From a bacterium (GTDB lineage: Bacteria; UBP14; UBA6098; JAFGQG01), in NCBI GenBank assembly GCA_016930435.1, contig JAFGGQ010000070.1:1-27583 (forward strand): DNA of 27,583 bases, written 5' to 3'. Shown here one piece after another: positions 1 to 8,751 of the stretch; the first letter of the stretch is position 1; every line of letters starts with the position of its first letter. The notes beneath the pieces were generated by a model. The model saw only the letters and a list, made by a program, of their open reading frames with translations, did not search any database and was not told the DNA's origin. A program made the position numbers and the translations under genes.

Positions 1-197
1 ATATTAGAATATAAACTTCAGAATAAAATTTGCATTTTTTTGTACAATTCGTAATACTCATAAATACATGTTCATCAAATATATAGCTTATATTCAACAT
101 TATCAACTGTATTTTACGGGATAATAACGAAATTGAGCCAAACTGCTCGTTAGATGAAAAATGACCAGTCGTTCGGGGATATATTATCTGAACCCGG

Positions 198-860
198 TTA
201 TTCGAATTCTTCCCCGTGGGCAAAAGCAGCTATCTGTAAACGGGTGCTTAGTGCAAGCTTTTCCAGAATATTATGAACATGGCTTTTTACGGTATAGACG
301 GATATATAGAGATGTTGAGCAATCTCTTTGTTGCATAGGCCTTTGGAAATCAGCCCGATAATTTCCTGCTCACGATTAGTCAACCGAAGTGATTCGTCAT
401 TTATGCTTTTGCCGTTTTCAAATGCAGTTTCTACAATCTGGTTGAAAAGTGATTTGGTTAAAATTGGGGGTAACTCTTTTGCCCCTCCAGCGACTTTTTT
501 AATCGTCCTGACATAATCGTCCAAAGTGGCATCTTTCAATATAAAACCGCTGCCCCCGGCTTTCACGAACTCGACTATATCGATATGTTCGGGGAAAATA
601 TCCATTGCGATGACCTTTACTGTACTCACTTCATCCTGAAGCACGGCCATTAGCTCTAAGCTGTTTTCTTTTTCAAGTCCCAAATCCAAGAGTATAACAT
701 CGGGTGGAGTCCCCAAACTCTTTAGCTGACGGACCGCATCACCATCTTCAGCCCGTGCCACGACTTCGAAATCACAATGGCTGTTTAGCATTGCAGCGAT
801 ACCTTCACGAAGAATCCGGTTGTCTTCAATTAATAATATCCGTATTTTTGTTTTTACCAT
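198..860 (-). CDS. NarL/FixJ-type response regulator with atypical receiver
   Basis: DNA-binding response regulator of 220 residues. The receiver domain (about residues 5-120) has acidic-pocket residues E12 and D13, phospho-acceptor D59 and the conserved lysine K109 (GFILKD). The C-terminal LuxR-type helix-turn-helix (about 155-215) has the family motif LTNREQEI followed by VYTVKSHVHNIL. The position normally held by the switch Thr/Ser, 22 residues before K109, reads Asp (D87, in VIAMDIF). The frame is open upstream to 971, but I chose the ATG at 860: it has an SD (GGGGAGGA) about 10 nt upstream and a good promoter at 901-929 that a longer protein would overlap. No histidine kinase is visible, so it is an orphan within this window. 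Its target genes cannot be told from the sequence. Confidence 0.9.
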   Translation of the reverse strand: MVKTKIRILLIEDNRILREGIAAMLNSHCDFEVVARAEDGDAVRQLKSLGTPPDVILLDLGLEKENSLELMAVLQDEVSTVKVIAMDIFPEHIDIVEFVKAGGSGFILKDATLDDYVRTIKKVAGGAKELPPILTKSLFNQIVETAFENGKSINDESLRLTNREQEIIGLISKGLCNKEIAQHLYISVYTVKSHVHNILEKLALSTRLQIAAFAHGEEFE

Positions 861-900
861 CGGATATATATCCTCCCCAGTTAACCATATAACCTTAGTA

Positions 901-929
901 ATAGTAAAATCCTTATAAGAATTTGTCAA
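901..929 (-). promoter_or_regulatory. Sigma70-type promoter for the response regulator
   Basis: On the minus strand a perfect TTGACA (924-929) is followed after 17 nt by TACTAT (901-906, four of six matches to TATAAT). The predicted start near 894 would leave a leader of about 34 nt carrying the SD before the ATG at 860. This position also supports the shorter start of the gene. Confidence 0.6.
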
Positions 930-1087
930 GAAAAAAAAATCTATTATGCGGTATATTTTTATCATCTCCAATCCATCATCAGCTCAGTTTTCGAGATTGC
1001 AGCTGGGATTGCTGTTAAATAAAGTAATAATAATTTGAAGATTTTGCTTTTCATGATTTAAAACATATATATATTTGAAGTTTGATT

Positions 1088-1228
1088 ATGGATGGTAAAA
1101 ATATTAAAGTAGCTATGGCTATGTTTGGACACCGGGATATAGGAATGACGGAAAGATATTCTCACTTAACAAAAAAAATACATGGAAAATACATTAAAAT
1201 TTCTGGATACAAGTATAAAATTAAATGA
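1088..1228 (+). pseudogene. Tyrosine recombinase (phage-type integrase) C-terminal remnant
   Basis: A 46-codon open stretch encodes GHRDIGMTERYSHLT at residues 14-28. This matches the last catalytic block of tyrosine recombinases: the GH(K/R) histidine is H15 and the nucleophilic tyrosine is Y24 in the RYSHL context. The in-frame stop at 1076-1078 lies just upstream, and no Arg-box or N-terminal DNA-binding domain is present. It is therefore a severed 3' end of an integrase gene of some 300 or more codons, not a working enzyme. The tail after the tyrosine (KKIHGKYIK and on) is lysine-rich and unremarkable. It ends about 110 bp before a tRNA-Ser gene, a favoured integration target for such enzymes. 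The rest of 861-1336 holds only the response-regulator promoter and AT-rich sequence in which I see no other gene. Confidence 0.75.
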
Positions 1229-1336
1229 CGCAATCTCGGCATTACATAGATTATCAGCATTGTCAATATTATTATCAGAGCAGTTTATCCTTTTTATATA
1301 ATTATATTACAATGCGTTAACGTTTTTAATAAATAA

Positions 1337-1426
1337 GGAGAGGTGGCCGAGTCGGCTTAAGGCAACGGTTTGCTAAACCGTCGTAGGGCGAAAACTCTAC
1401 CGGGGGTTCGAATCCCCCCCTCTCCG
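1337..1426 (+). tRNA. tRNA-Ser (anticodon GCU)
   Basis: Class II tRNA, reading AGC/AGU codons. The 7-bp acceptor stem pairs GGAGAGG (1337-1343) with CCTCTCC (1419-1425), with discriminator G at 1426. The anticodon stem ACGGT/ACCGT (1365-1369 / 1377-1381) encloses the loop TTGCTAA with anticodon GCT at 1372-1374. A long variable arm (about 1382-1401, GTAG/CTAC stem) is typical of tRNA-Ser. The T arm is GGGGG-TTCGAAT-CCCCC (1402-1418). The 3' CCA is not encoded. It is the only gene besides the integrase remnant on the plus strand in this part of the window. Confidence 0.96.
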
Positions 1427-1573
1427 TTTTGTTGACGATTGATGATTGTATGCCGTCCATAAAAAAAAACAGTGCTTTATTTATCCAAATTTCCCTTTCT
1501 TACTAAATATATCAGCATATATCCAAATTTTATAACAACATATAAATTGCTTTTTTTGATTCATCTTAGTTAG

Positions 1574-1598
1574 AGCAGAAATGCTGCTTATTTCTGCT
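1574..1598 (-). terminator. Hairpin at the 3' end of the bat operon
   Basis: Perfect 9-bp inverted repeat AGCAGAAAT / ATTTCTGCT (1574-1582 and 1590-1598) with a 7-nt loop, overlapping the stop codon (1597-1599) of the last operon gene. No run of T follows directly on the minus strand. It is therefore more likely a 3'-end stability hairpin or part of a Rho-dependent end than a classical intrinsic terminator. Confidence 0.4.
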
Positions 1599-3399
1599 AA
1601 TAGCTTAAATCTGCTTTTAGGGATATTGTAATATATTCCTTGGTTTCCTTATTTAGAGGGTAGCGATCATTGCGGTAACTTATATTAGCGATGAAATCTG
1701 CATAAATACTGGGGGTAAGAGTTATGCCAACAGATAAATCCTTCCGTTCCAGTTTACTCTTAAAGGTTTTTTCAATATCACCACTGAGTTCATTTTCCTC
1801 CCAACTCCACTCATCTCTTACTTCCCCGATAAATTCTGAATAGAGATTAAATTGGGGCAATATCTGCCAGTATAAACCTACTTTCCCCTGATGGGAAATT
1901 CGCTCCCAACTAAGCCATTCAACCCATTGCTCCTTCCAGACCAGACGGCCATAGTCCTTTAGGGTAGGAGCGTAGTAAATCTCCCAGGCGAAATTACCAT
2001 AATCCCTGCGGATTGTCGATGACCATTTACCCTCCCTCAGCAGCCTGTGAGGAGGTTGTTCGGTTTCGTCCTTACTTGCGTCATAAAGGACATAGGTTGC
2101 CCTTATTGGAAATTCCTGAGTAATGCTCAGACCCGAATGTGTGGAAAATATTAACTTGGGTATCAGAAGGTATGTTTTCTCCAGATTATTGCTGGCAGAC
2201 AAGCTGGAATAGATATAATACTTATGATTGGATCTTATCAAAAATTCAGCTCCGAACCGGAAATAATCTGAAAAAACATGGGTGTAACCGGTTTTAAAGA
2301 GCTGAGATTGAAGGTCCCTGGTTCCCGATATCAGGGAGTCGCGCTTATCGTCAAAACGTATGAGATCAATTGAATAATCGACTTTCATTGTATCCCTGTT
2401 GATATTAAGCTGATTGGAGAAAACCAATTCCCCCCTTTCCCTGTCTTCATCACGATTGTCGTCACCGTAGTCAGTCTTATTAAGCTCATACAGGTATCCT
2501 ATTCGGGAATTCAGCCAGTTCAAACCAAAATTTAAAAAGTAACCCCCGTAAAAATATTGCTCTTCCCATGAGAATTTTTCCAGTCTCTCAGCAGTAGCGG
2601 AATCTTTACCTTCGGACACATAATCTATATCAGTCCGGCCGGCTTCAAGCTGGAACTCTGGTTGAATCCAATCCAATAATTTTCCCAGCATACTTACCTT
2701 GAGGTATTGCCTGGTGGATCTTTTATTATTGATCTCCTCGGTAGATACTGCAGGCACAAAGTAATTTTCATCCCTGAATGAATGCCCCGCGTCAAAATAA
2801 AGGTCTGCAAATCCTCTTAATAATTGTGGATCATAGGTCAGATTGAACTCATAATATTTTTGGGGCATCACCTCGAACCCTTCCAGTAATCCTGCAGCCT
2901 TTAACTTAAAGTTCCCAGGAACCCAGGCTATAGCCCCTTCAGCCAAATACCCGTTGTCTTTAACTGAGGCAGCGCCCCGGAAACGGTCGAAATGTCTGCC
3001 CCCCAAACCTATTTGAAAATCAAGATTACGCCAGTAAAATTTGTTCGTCAGAACAGCTTTATAATCCTCAGTATGTTCTTCCTCAAAAACATCCTGTGAA
3101 GCCTCCAGATTCAAACCCATATCAACGCTCCTCACCATCTTCTCGATCAGCAGGCGACCATCGGTGATATGATTCAATTGCAGGTCCTTTTCGCCGCTAT
3201 AGGATGGGGTCATGTTGGCGCTATAATAACCTTCTAATTGTAACCATTTTAGTCCCCGGGGAATAGTATAGTAATTGAGCTGATGAAGCAGCGAATAGGT
3301 GTTAATATTCTTGAGGTAATCAACCTTATAATTAAATGAGGAGGATTCTGAAATGAGGAGGATGAGGATGATAAAGAATAACCAAAATACTTTTCTCAA
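1597..3399 (-). CDS. Putative outer-membrane beta-barrel protein at the end of the bat operon
   Basis: Protein of 600 residues; I do not recognise a named family. Residues 1-22 form a signal peptide (RK, then a long FFIILILLI core). The rest is rich in alternating aromatic/hydrophobic strands with Tyr, Trp and Asp/Glu-rich turns, and the chain ends in an aromatic residue after a strand (ISLKADLSY), as outer-membrane barrels usually do. The start is TTG at 3399, 12 nt after batE. It has no clear SD, and the nearby ATG at 3405-3407 is out of frame, stopping after three codons and overlapping the TTG. Position as the last gene of the operon suggests an outer-membrane partner or client of the Bat/HtrA/SurA-like genes upstream. 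That link is inference from context; a porin-like or surface-assembly role is equally open. Confidence 0.75.
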   Translation of the reverse strand: MRKVFWLFFIILILLISESSSFNYKVDYLKNINTYSLLHQLNYYTIPRGLKWLQLEGYYSANMTPSYSGEKDLQLNHITDGRLLIEKMVRSVDMGLNLEASQDVFEEEHTEDYKAVLTNKFYWRNLDFQIGLGGRHFDRFRGAASVKDNGYLAEGAIAWVPGNFKLKAAGLLEGFEVMPQKYYEFNLTYDPQLLRGFADLYFDAGHSFRDENYFVPAVSTEEINNKRSTRQYLKVSMLGKLLDWIQPEFQLEAGRTDIDYVSEGKDSATAERLEKFSWEEQYFYGGYFLNFGLNWLNSRIGYLYELNKTDYGDDNRDEDRERGELVFSNQLNINRDTMKVDYSIDLIRFDDKRDSLISGTRDLQSQLFKTGYTHVFSDYFRFGAEFLIRSNHKYYIYSSLSASNNLEKTYLLIPKLIFSTHSGLSITQEFPIRATYVLYDASKDETEQPPHRLLREGKWSSTIRRDYGNFAWEIYYAPTLKDYGRLVWKEQWVEWLSWERISHQGKVGLYWQILPQFNLYSEFIGEVRDEWSWEENELSGDIEKTFKSKLERKDLSVGITLTPSIYADFIANISYRNDRYPLNKETKEYITISLKADLSY

Positions 3400-3411
3400 A
3401 GTTTCATATCG

Positions 3412-4206
3412 TTAAAGTTCCCTTATCCTTTCTATACTCTGATTTGGAACCCATCCATGACGGCCATCTTCCAGCAGGATCTTAGCCCATTCTCCACGCG
3501 TTTCCTCGATGGCTATTTTCAGGCCCTCATGTATGGTGAACAGCAGTTCGGAGTCCCTGGCTGGAGAACTTGTAATATCCAGTTTAGAGACCATAACGAC
3601 CGCCGCAGAACTCTGCCATGGATTCTGGCTTTTAAGCACAAACAATCCAACTACCAACAACTCTAAAATCCCAAATAATATCAGTAACCTCAGGAGTATC
3701 TTGCGCAAAGGATAAGAATTACTCACAATAAATATCATTAAAGAAGCCGTTATCAGTACCGAGATGATAAAAATTATCAGGTTCAGTTCCCTGAAATTAA
3801 AAAACGAGAGTAACCGGTAATATATTTTGAATAGAAGATTTTGTTCGTAAATAGAATCGATCTTGTCGAAGGTCAATAGTTTAGCATATTCAAGATTATT
3901 TTTTATACTTTTATCTCGGGGTGAGAGGATCAATGCTCGCTGGAAATTCAAGATAGCCGGTCCAATCCGGTTTGCTTTAAAGTAAGCATTTCCAAGATTG
4001 TAGTAAATAGCGGGATGTTTTGCCCCTCCTTGCAGGGCCTGTTGGTAAAGTTCAATCGCCAATTCGTAATTTCCATCACGGTATGCATCATTCCCTTGAT
4101 TGTATAAATCGACATTGCTCTGTGCATCGGCGTACTCGGGCAGGGCCAGAAAGACCAGTATAATAAATATTGTACTTATAGTAATATTGAATTTCACCGT
4201 ATTCAT
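3412..4206 (-). CDS. batE: BatE-like TPR and SH3 membrane protein
   Basis: Protein of 264 residues. A signal peptide (about 1-28) precedes two to three tetratricopeptide repeats (about 30-110; recognisable YNQGNDAYRDGNYELAIELY and YYNLGNAYFK patterns). Two membrane helices follow (about 138-160 and 168-190), then a C-terminal bacterial SH3-like domain (about 200-260, ending GRHGWVPNQSIERI). This order matches BatE of bat loci, which is thought to act with BatC as a periplasmic or membrane scaffold. Its ATG overlaps the batD stop by 4 nt (ATGA), so translation is probably coupled. TPR domains suggest protein-protein contacts, probably with other Bat proteins; direct partners cannot be read from the sequence. 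Confidence 0.88.
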   Translation of the reverse strand: MNTVKFNITISTIFIILVFLALPEYADAQSNVDLYNQGNDAYRDGNYELAIELYQQALQGGAKHPAIYYNLGNAYFKANRIGPAILNFQRALILSPRDKSIKNNLEYAKLLTFDKIDSIYEQNLLFKIYYRLLSFFNFRELNLIIFIISVLITASLMIFIVSNSYPLRKILLRLLILFGILELLVVGLFVLKSQNPWQSSAAVVMVSKLDITSSPARDSELLFTIHEGLKIAIEETRGEWAKILLEDGRHGWVPNQSIERIREL

Positions 4207-6041
4207 TTTAGTTTTCTATCCAGTTTTTTAAGCATATCAATAGCTTTTTTCAAATTATCCTGCAGGCTAGTCTCAATTTTACCGGGAGCAAAACGGGCAA
4301 TATCTGATTGTTCCAGAAGTTGTTCGAGCGCATCGACTAAATCATTACCAACTCCCCGTTTCTGGAGTTCTAAACGGCAGTCCCTGAAGATCAGTCCGGC
4401 TGGAGGCAAGTCCATACGATCCGCAATATAACCCATCAGAGCATTACTAATTTTCCCATACGCTTCAGTAGGGTTAGCTTTTTGAGTACGAACGGCTTCT
4501 TTCAGTATCTGCCTTGCCTTTGAATAAGCCTTAATATTCCGGGCATAACGGGAGTCTTCTATGATTCGGCGCTTTCTTTGTTTATAAACCAGCGCTATCA
4601 GGACAAGCATTATTTCAAGGGGCAGCCACAGGTACGTATTAAAACCTTTCTGGTGAAAACTTGATTTTAAGGGGAGTGATTCCCGGTCCGGTTTTATATA
4701 TTCTATATCCCTTCCCACATTGATCACCTCGCCTTTGGAGACCACCTTCAATCCGCTTTCAAATTCATTATCACCCTGTATTACGGTAATGTTGACCGGC
4801 TGGGTACGAAGGGTTTGATAAATTTCTTTTTCCGGGTCAAAAAAGGAGAATTCAATAGGAGGAATGGTATATTCCCCCGGTACACGGGGCACAAGAACGT
4901 ACTCGTATGATTTTTTCCCCGAGATTCTGGTTCCCTTTGCTGAATGGGATTCGCTTTCCTGGGTTTCATACTTTTCAAAATCAGAAGGCAAACTGATCTC
5001 GGGTTCTGCAATAGAAAATATATTGCCGGTACCCGATATTTCGATCTTAACAGAAATCGCCTCATTAGTGGGAACCGTTTCTTTGTCAACCAGGGCATTA
5101 ATAGTGAAATTTCCAACAGCACCGTTAAAGGAGGCGGGTTTCCCCGCAGAAGGTAGAGGCAGAACTTCAATAGTAACCGGTCGGCCAGCCACTTTGACAT
5201 TCTCCCTGCGTCCAAAAAAATCGAAGAAATCGTTTGACCGGAGCTGGATCCCGCAGATCAACTCCATCGGTTCCACGGTCCGGGTACCCGAAGACAGGGG
5301 AAACAGAGCCACCCTTTTCAGGAGAGCAGCATTGTATGTCGTCCCCTTTACAACCTGTCGGGAGTACTCCAATCTTTTCGCGTTAAAAATATCCTCGGCC
5401 CAGAAACCCTCATAGACTGGAGCCTTAGAAAGAGAAAGATCTACAAGGTTGTATCTGCTGTAAAGAGTAAAATCCAGGGTAACCTGTTCACCAACATATA
5501 CCTTCTTCCTATCAGGCCAGGATGACAGAAAAATATTCTCCTGGACATCTTCAGGATTGAGCTTGAGATCCTGGGGACTTTGCTGCGCTCCGGGACGGCT
5601 GGTGCTTCTACGTGTACCACCTACCGAACCCGGAACTACCTGAATCTTGATTGGCTCTGTTGAATAGTTTTTACCTCCGAAACTCAGATTCGCCGGGCCT
5701 ATGATTATCTCACCCTCCTTCTCAGGGGCAAGGGAATAATCATAACTGATCGTCTTGGAGGTAGTCATCTTACCGTTGACCAGGCTGATGTTAGTGGATT
5801 GCGATGAACTTGTTCCCAGAACAGAAAAACCTTCCAGGTCCGGGAGATCAGGCTCTTTTATCCCCTTCAAATCACTCCCCTCTACGGTAACGGTTAATAC
5901 CAACTGATCCTCTATACCAATCTTTTTCTGGTTAACTGAAGCCGAAAGTTTGAGTTCTCCACCCAATAAAAAAGAAGGGAATAGCAGAACCACACCCCAA
6001 AAAAACAACATGTACTTCGTTTTTATCAACCACTTTCTCAT
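4203..6041 (-). CDS. batD: BatD (oxygen-tolerance family) membrane-anchored protein
   Basis: Large BatD-type protein of 612 residues. A signal peptide (about 1-27) leads into tandem beta-sandwich (Ig-like) domains filling about 28-440, with typical BatD phrases such as VGEQVTLDFTLYSRYN and FEGFWAEDI-like YEGFWAEDI. One membrane helix lies at about 470-486, followed by a basic stretch (KQRKRR) and a cytoplasmic helical domain to the C-terminus. That domain (about 525-605) contains YGKISNALMGYIADRMDLP and SDIARFAPGKIE, a module also found in the two small BatD-like proteins of this operon. The frame extends upstream to 6116, but I chose the ATG at 6041, 1 nt after the batC stop, because it places the signal peptide at the N-terminus. 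The topology puts the Ig-like part in the periplasm. Bat proteins are linked to aerotolerance and stress resistance; the biochemical role is not established. Confidence 0.92.
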   Translation of the reverse strand: MRKWLIKTKYMLFFWGVVLLFPSFLLGGELKLSASVNQKKIGIEDQLVLTVTVEGSDLKGIKEPDLPDLEGFSVLGTSSSQSTNISLVNGKMTTSKTISYDYSLAPEKEGEIIIGPANLSFGGKNYSTEPIKIQVVPGSVGGTRRSTSRPGAQQSPQDLKLNPEDVQENIFLSSWPDRKKVYVGEQVTLDFTLYSRYNLVDLSLSKAPVYEGFWAEDIFNAKRLEYSRQVVKGTTYNAALLKRVALFPLSSGTRTVEPMELICGIQLRSNDFFDFFGRRENVKVAGRPVTIEVLPLPSAGKPASFNGAVGNFTINALVDKETVPTNEAISVKIEISGTGNIFSIAEPEISLPSDFEKYETQESESHSAKGTRISGKKSYEYVLVPRVPGEYTIPPIEFSFFDPEKEIYQTLRTQPVNITVIQGDNEFESGLKVVSKGEVINVGRDIEYIKPDRESLPLKSSFHQKGFNTYLWLPLEIMLVLIALVYKQRKRRIIEDSRYARNIKAYSKARQILKEAVRTQKANPTEAYGKISNALMGYIADRMDLPPAGLIFRDCRLELQKRGVGNDLVDALEQLLEQSDIARFAPGKIETSLQDNLKKAIDMLKKLDRKLK

Positions 6042-6042
6042 T

Positions 6043-6836
<794 letters not shown>

Positions 6837-6837
<1 letters not shown>

Positions 6838-7709
6838 TAAAACCCCTCCGCCAAAAAAAGCCCAGTGTGTTTTTCCTTCCATTTCATACCGGTTGCGATA
6901 ATCTCCGCCCCCAGAAGCAGTATAATGGATGAGTAGTAAACCCAGAGCATTATTGCCACCAGTGTACTAATCGTGCCAAAAACCTTACTGAACATTGCTA
7001 CTTTAACCACATATATGTCGAAAACCCTTTTTGCGATCACCCATAGTACTCCTGCAAAAATACCGCCTATAAGACTCATCTTAAATGGCACGTGCCGGTT
7101 AGGCACTATATTGTATATAAAAATAAACACAATTATGATCAATGTCAATGGTACTATAAAAAAAACGAATTTCCAGAGAAATTGATTTTGAAGCAGGTTT
7201 AAGTTAAGGATATTCAGTTCCATTTTTGTCAATATACGTGCAATCGAAGAAGCCAGGATAGAGAGTAGCAGGCAGATGGAGATCAGTGTCATTACCAGGT
7301 AAGTGATTCCCCTGCGGCGCAGGAAGCTCCTTTTTTTCTCGACCCCCCAGATATGGTTGATGGATTTTTCAATGACGTCAAATACCAAACCGGCCATCCA
7401 GACCAGCAGGAAAAGCCCAATTCCCCCGATATACCCACGGGCCGAGATCACGGAATGGATGAGGGTTTGGAAATCCAGCACTAATGCGGGGGGTAGCAGA
7501 GTAGCAGAATGCTCTAAGGTCAACGAAATGGCTTTTTCAGAAGAACCAACTAAGAAACCGACGAGGGCGATAAGTACCAGGAAGAAGGGGATCAAGGATA
7601 AGAGGGAGTAAAATGAAATGGACCCAGCAAGAATTATGCAGTTATCCCTCCGAAAATTCCGGTAGATGTTTACCAGGTATCCCTTTATAGCTCTCAGTTT
7701 GTTTTTCAT
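6837..7709 (-). CDS. YihY/BrkB-family integral membrane protein
   Basis: Protein of 290 residues with about six to seven membrane helices. It shows the family signatures near the N-terminus (SISFYSLLSLIPFFLVLIAL, about 30-49) and C-terminus (YNIVPNRHVPFK at about 199-210, GTISTLVAIMLWVYYS at about 245-260, then LLLGAEI). The family was once annotated as ribonuclease BN, but that assignment was wrong for YihY; it is now regarded as an inner-membrane protein of uncertain, possibly transport, function. The ATG directly follows the batB stop (TAAATG, no spacer) and the stop overlaps the batC start by one base. It is thus locked into the bat operon by likely translational coupling on both sides. 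This gene is not part of the usual batABCDE set. Confidence 0.9.
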
Positions 7710-8738
7710 TTAAACTTTGAAGGGTCTAAAACCGGTTCGTCTTTTTCGTTCGGGAAGTGCGGTCTCTATTAGCAAAAGGATAACCGCAAAAGCCAAAAAG
7801 TATTGATACCGGTCCTCGAACTGGGTAAATTTTTTCTGGGCGAATTCCTTTTTTTCCATCGCTGCAATCTCGTCATAGATAGCTTCCAGCTCGGCCTGCC
7901 CGGGGGTAGCCCGATAGTATTTACCATCACTCATCAGCGCAATCTTCTCGAGGGTGATCTCGTCAAGTCGGGTAGTGACCACTTCACCCTGGCGGTTCTT
8001 TTTAAAACCGCGTTGATTATTATACTGGTCGTACAGTGGTATAGGCACGCCTTTAGGGGAACCAATACCCACTGTGAATATTTTTATCCCTTCCCTGGAG
8101 AGTGCTTCGGCCTGCTCCACAGGCTGAGTTTCATGGTCTTCGCCATCGGTGATCATCAGTAAGACCTTATGTTTCCTCTCTTTTTCCACAAAGGCTTTCT
8201 GGCTGACCTCCAGTGCCTTCCCGATAGCGGTACCCTGCTCCTCCATCATCTTGGTATCCACAGCATCCAGAAGCATCAGTGCGGCGCCATAATCGATTGT
8301 GAGGGGACAGAGCAAAAATGCGTCGCCAGCGAAGATCACAATTCCTATCCGATCGCCTTCTAATTTATTAATAATGGAGGAGACTTCATATTTTGCCTTG
8401 GCTAAGCGGTTGGGTTTAACATCCTCTGCCAGCATAGATTCCGATACATCCAGGGCGATAACCAGATCGATCCCTTCTCTTTTCACGGTTTCCAACTTGG
8501 TGCCGATCTGTGGCCGGGCAAGGGCTAAGATCAGAAAAGCATAGCATAACACTAACAGAGCCATTTTCCAATGACGCTGAGAATAGCTTATCCGGGGCAT
8601 CAACCTGGCTACAAGTTCCCAATTGCCAAAAAGGTCCAGGGCCTTCTTGCGTTTCTTCTCCAATATCCAGAATGATAATATGAGCAGGGGTATTCCCAGT
8701 AATAGAATCAAGACTATCTGGTTAGCGAATCTGACCAT
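7710..8738 (-). CDS. batB: BatB VWA-domain membrane protein
   Basis: Protein of 342 residues. Two N-terminal membrane helices (about 5-26 and 57-75) precede a von Willebrand factor A domain (about 92-290), and a C-terminal helix lies at about 308-326. The metal-ion-dependent adhesion site is complete: D97-x-S99-x-S101 (ALDVSESM), T170 (QGTAIGKA) and D198 (MITDGE). The last part of the domain (KYYRATPGQAELEAIYDEI) is closely matched in BatA next door, so the two are paralogues. The topology places the VWA domain in the cytoplasm between helices, where MoxR could act on it. MoxR/VWA pairs are known to work as chaperone and client or adaptor; the specific target here is unknown. The gene lies 13 nt after batA. 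Confidence 0.93.
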   Translation of the reverse strand: MVRFANQIVLILLLGIPLLILSFWILEKKRKKALDLFGNWELVARLMPRISYSQRHWKMALLVLCYAFLILALARPQIGTKLETVKREGIDLVIALDVSESMLAEDVKPNRLAKAKYEVSSIINKLEGDRIGIVIFAGDAFLLCPLTIDYGAALMLLDAVDTKMMEEQGTAIGKALEVSQKAFVEKERKHKVLLMITDGEDHETQPVEQAEALSREGIKIFTVGIGSPKGVPIPLYDQYNNQRGFKKNRQGEVVTTRLDEITLEKIALMSDGKYYRATPGQAELEAIYDEIAAMEKKEFAQKKFTQFEDRYQYFLAFAVILLLIETALPERKRRTGFRPFKV

Positions 8739-8751
8739 TATACCATTCTCC

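Noticed and set aside
1-197. AT-rich left edge
   Set aside because: No open frame with start signals, convincing promoter or terminator was found; short palindromic pieces are within chance for such composition.
861-971. N-terminal extension of the response regulator
   Set aside because: It would span a good promoter; the receiver domain begins right after the ATG at 860, which has a strong SD.
1402-1596. Search for a second copy of the tRNA-Ser 3' end as an attachment site
   Set aside because: No repeat of the 3' part of the tRNA was seen nearby, so no att site is claimed.
4864-5415. Plus-strand open frame of 183 codons opposite batD
   Set aside because: It lies wholly antisense to a clear BatD gene, has no SD or family resemblance and mirrors the batD codon pattern.
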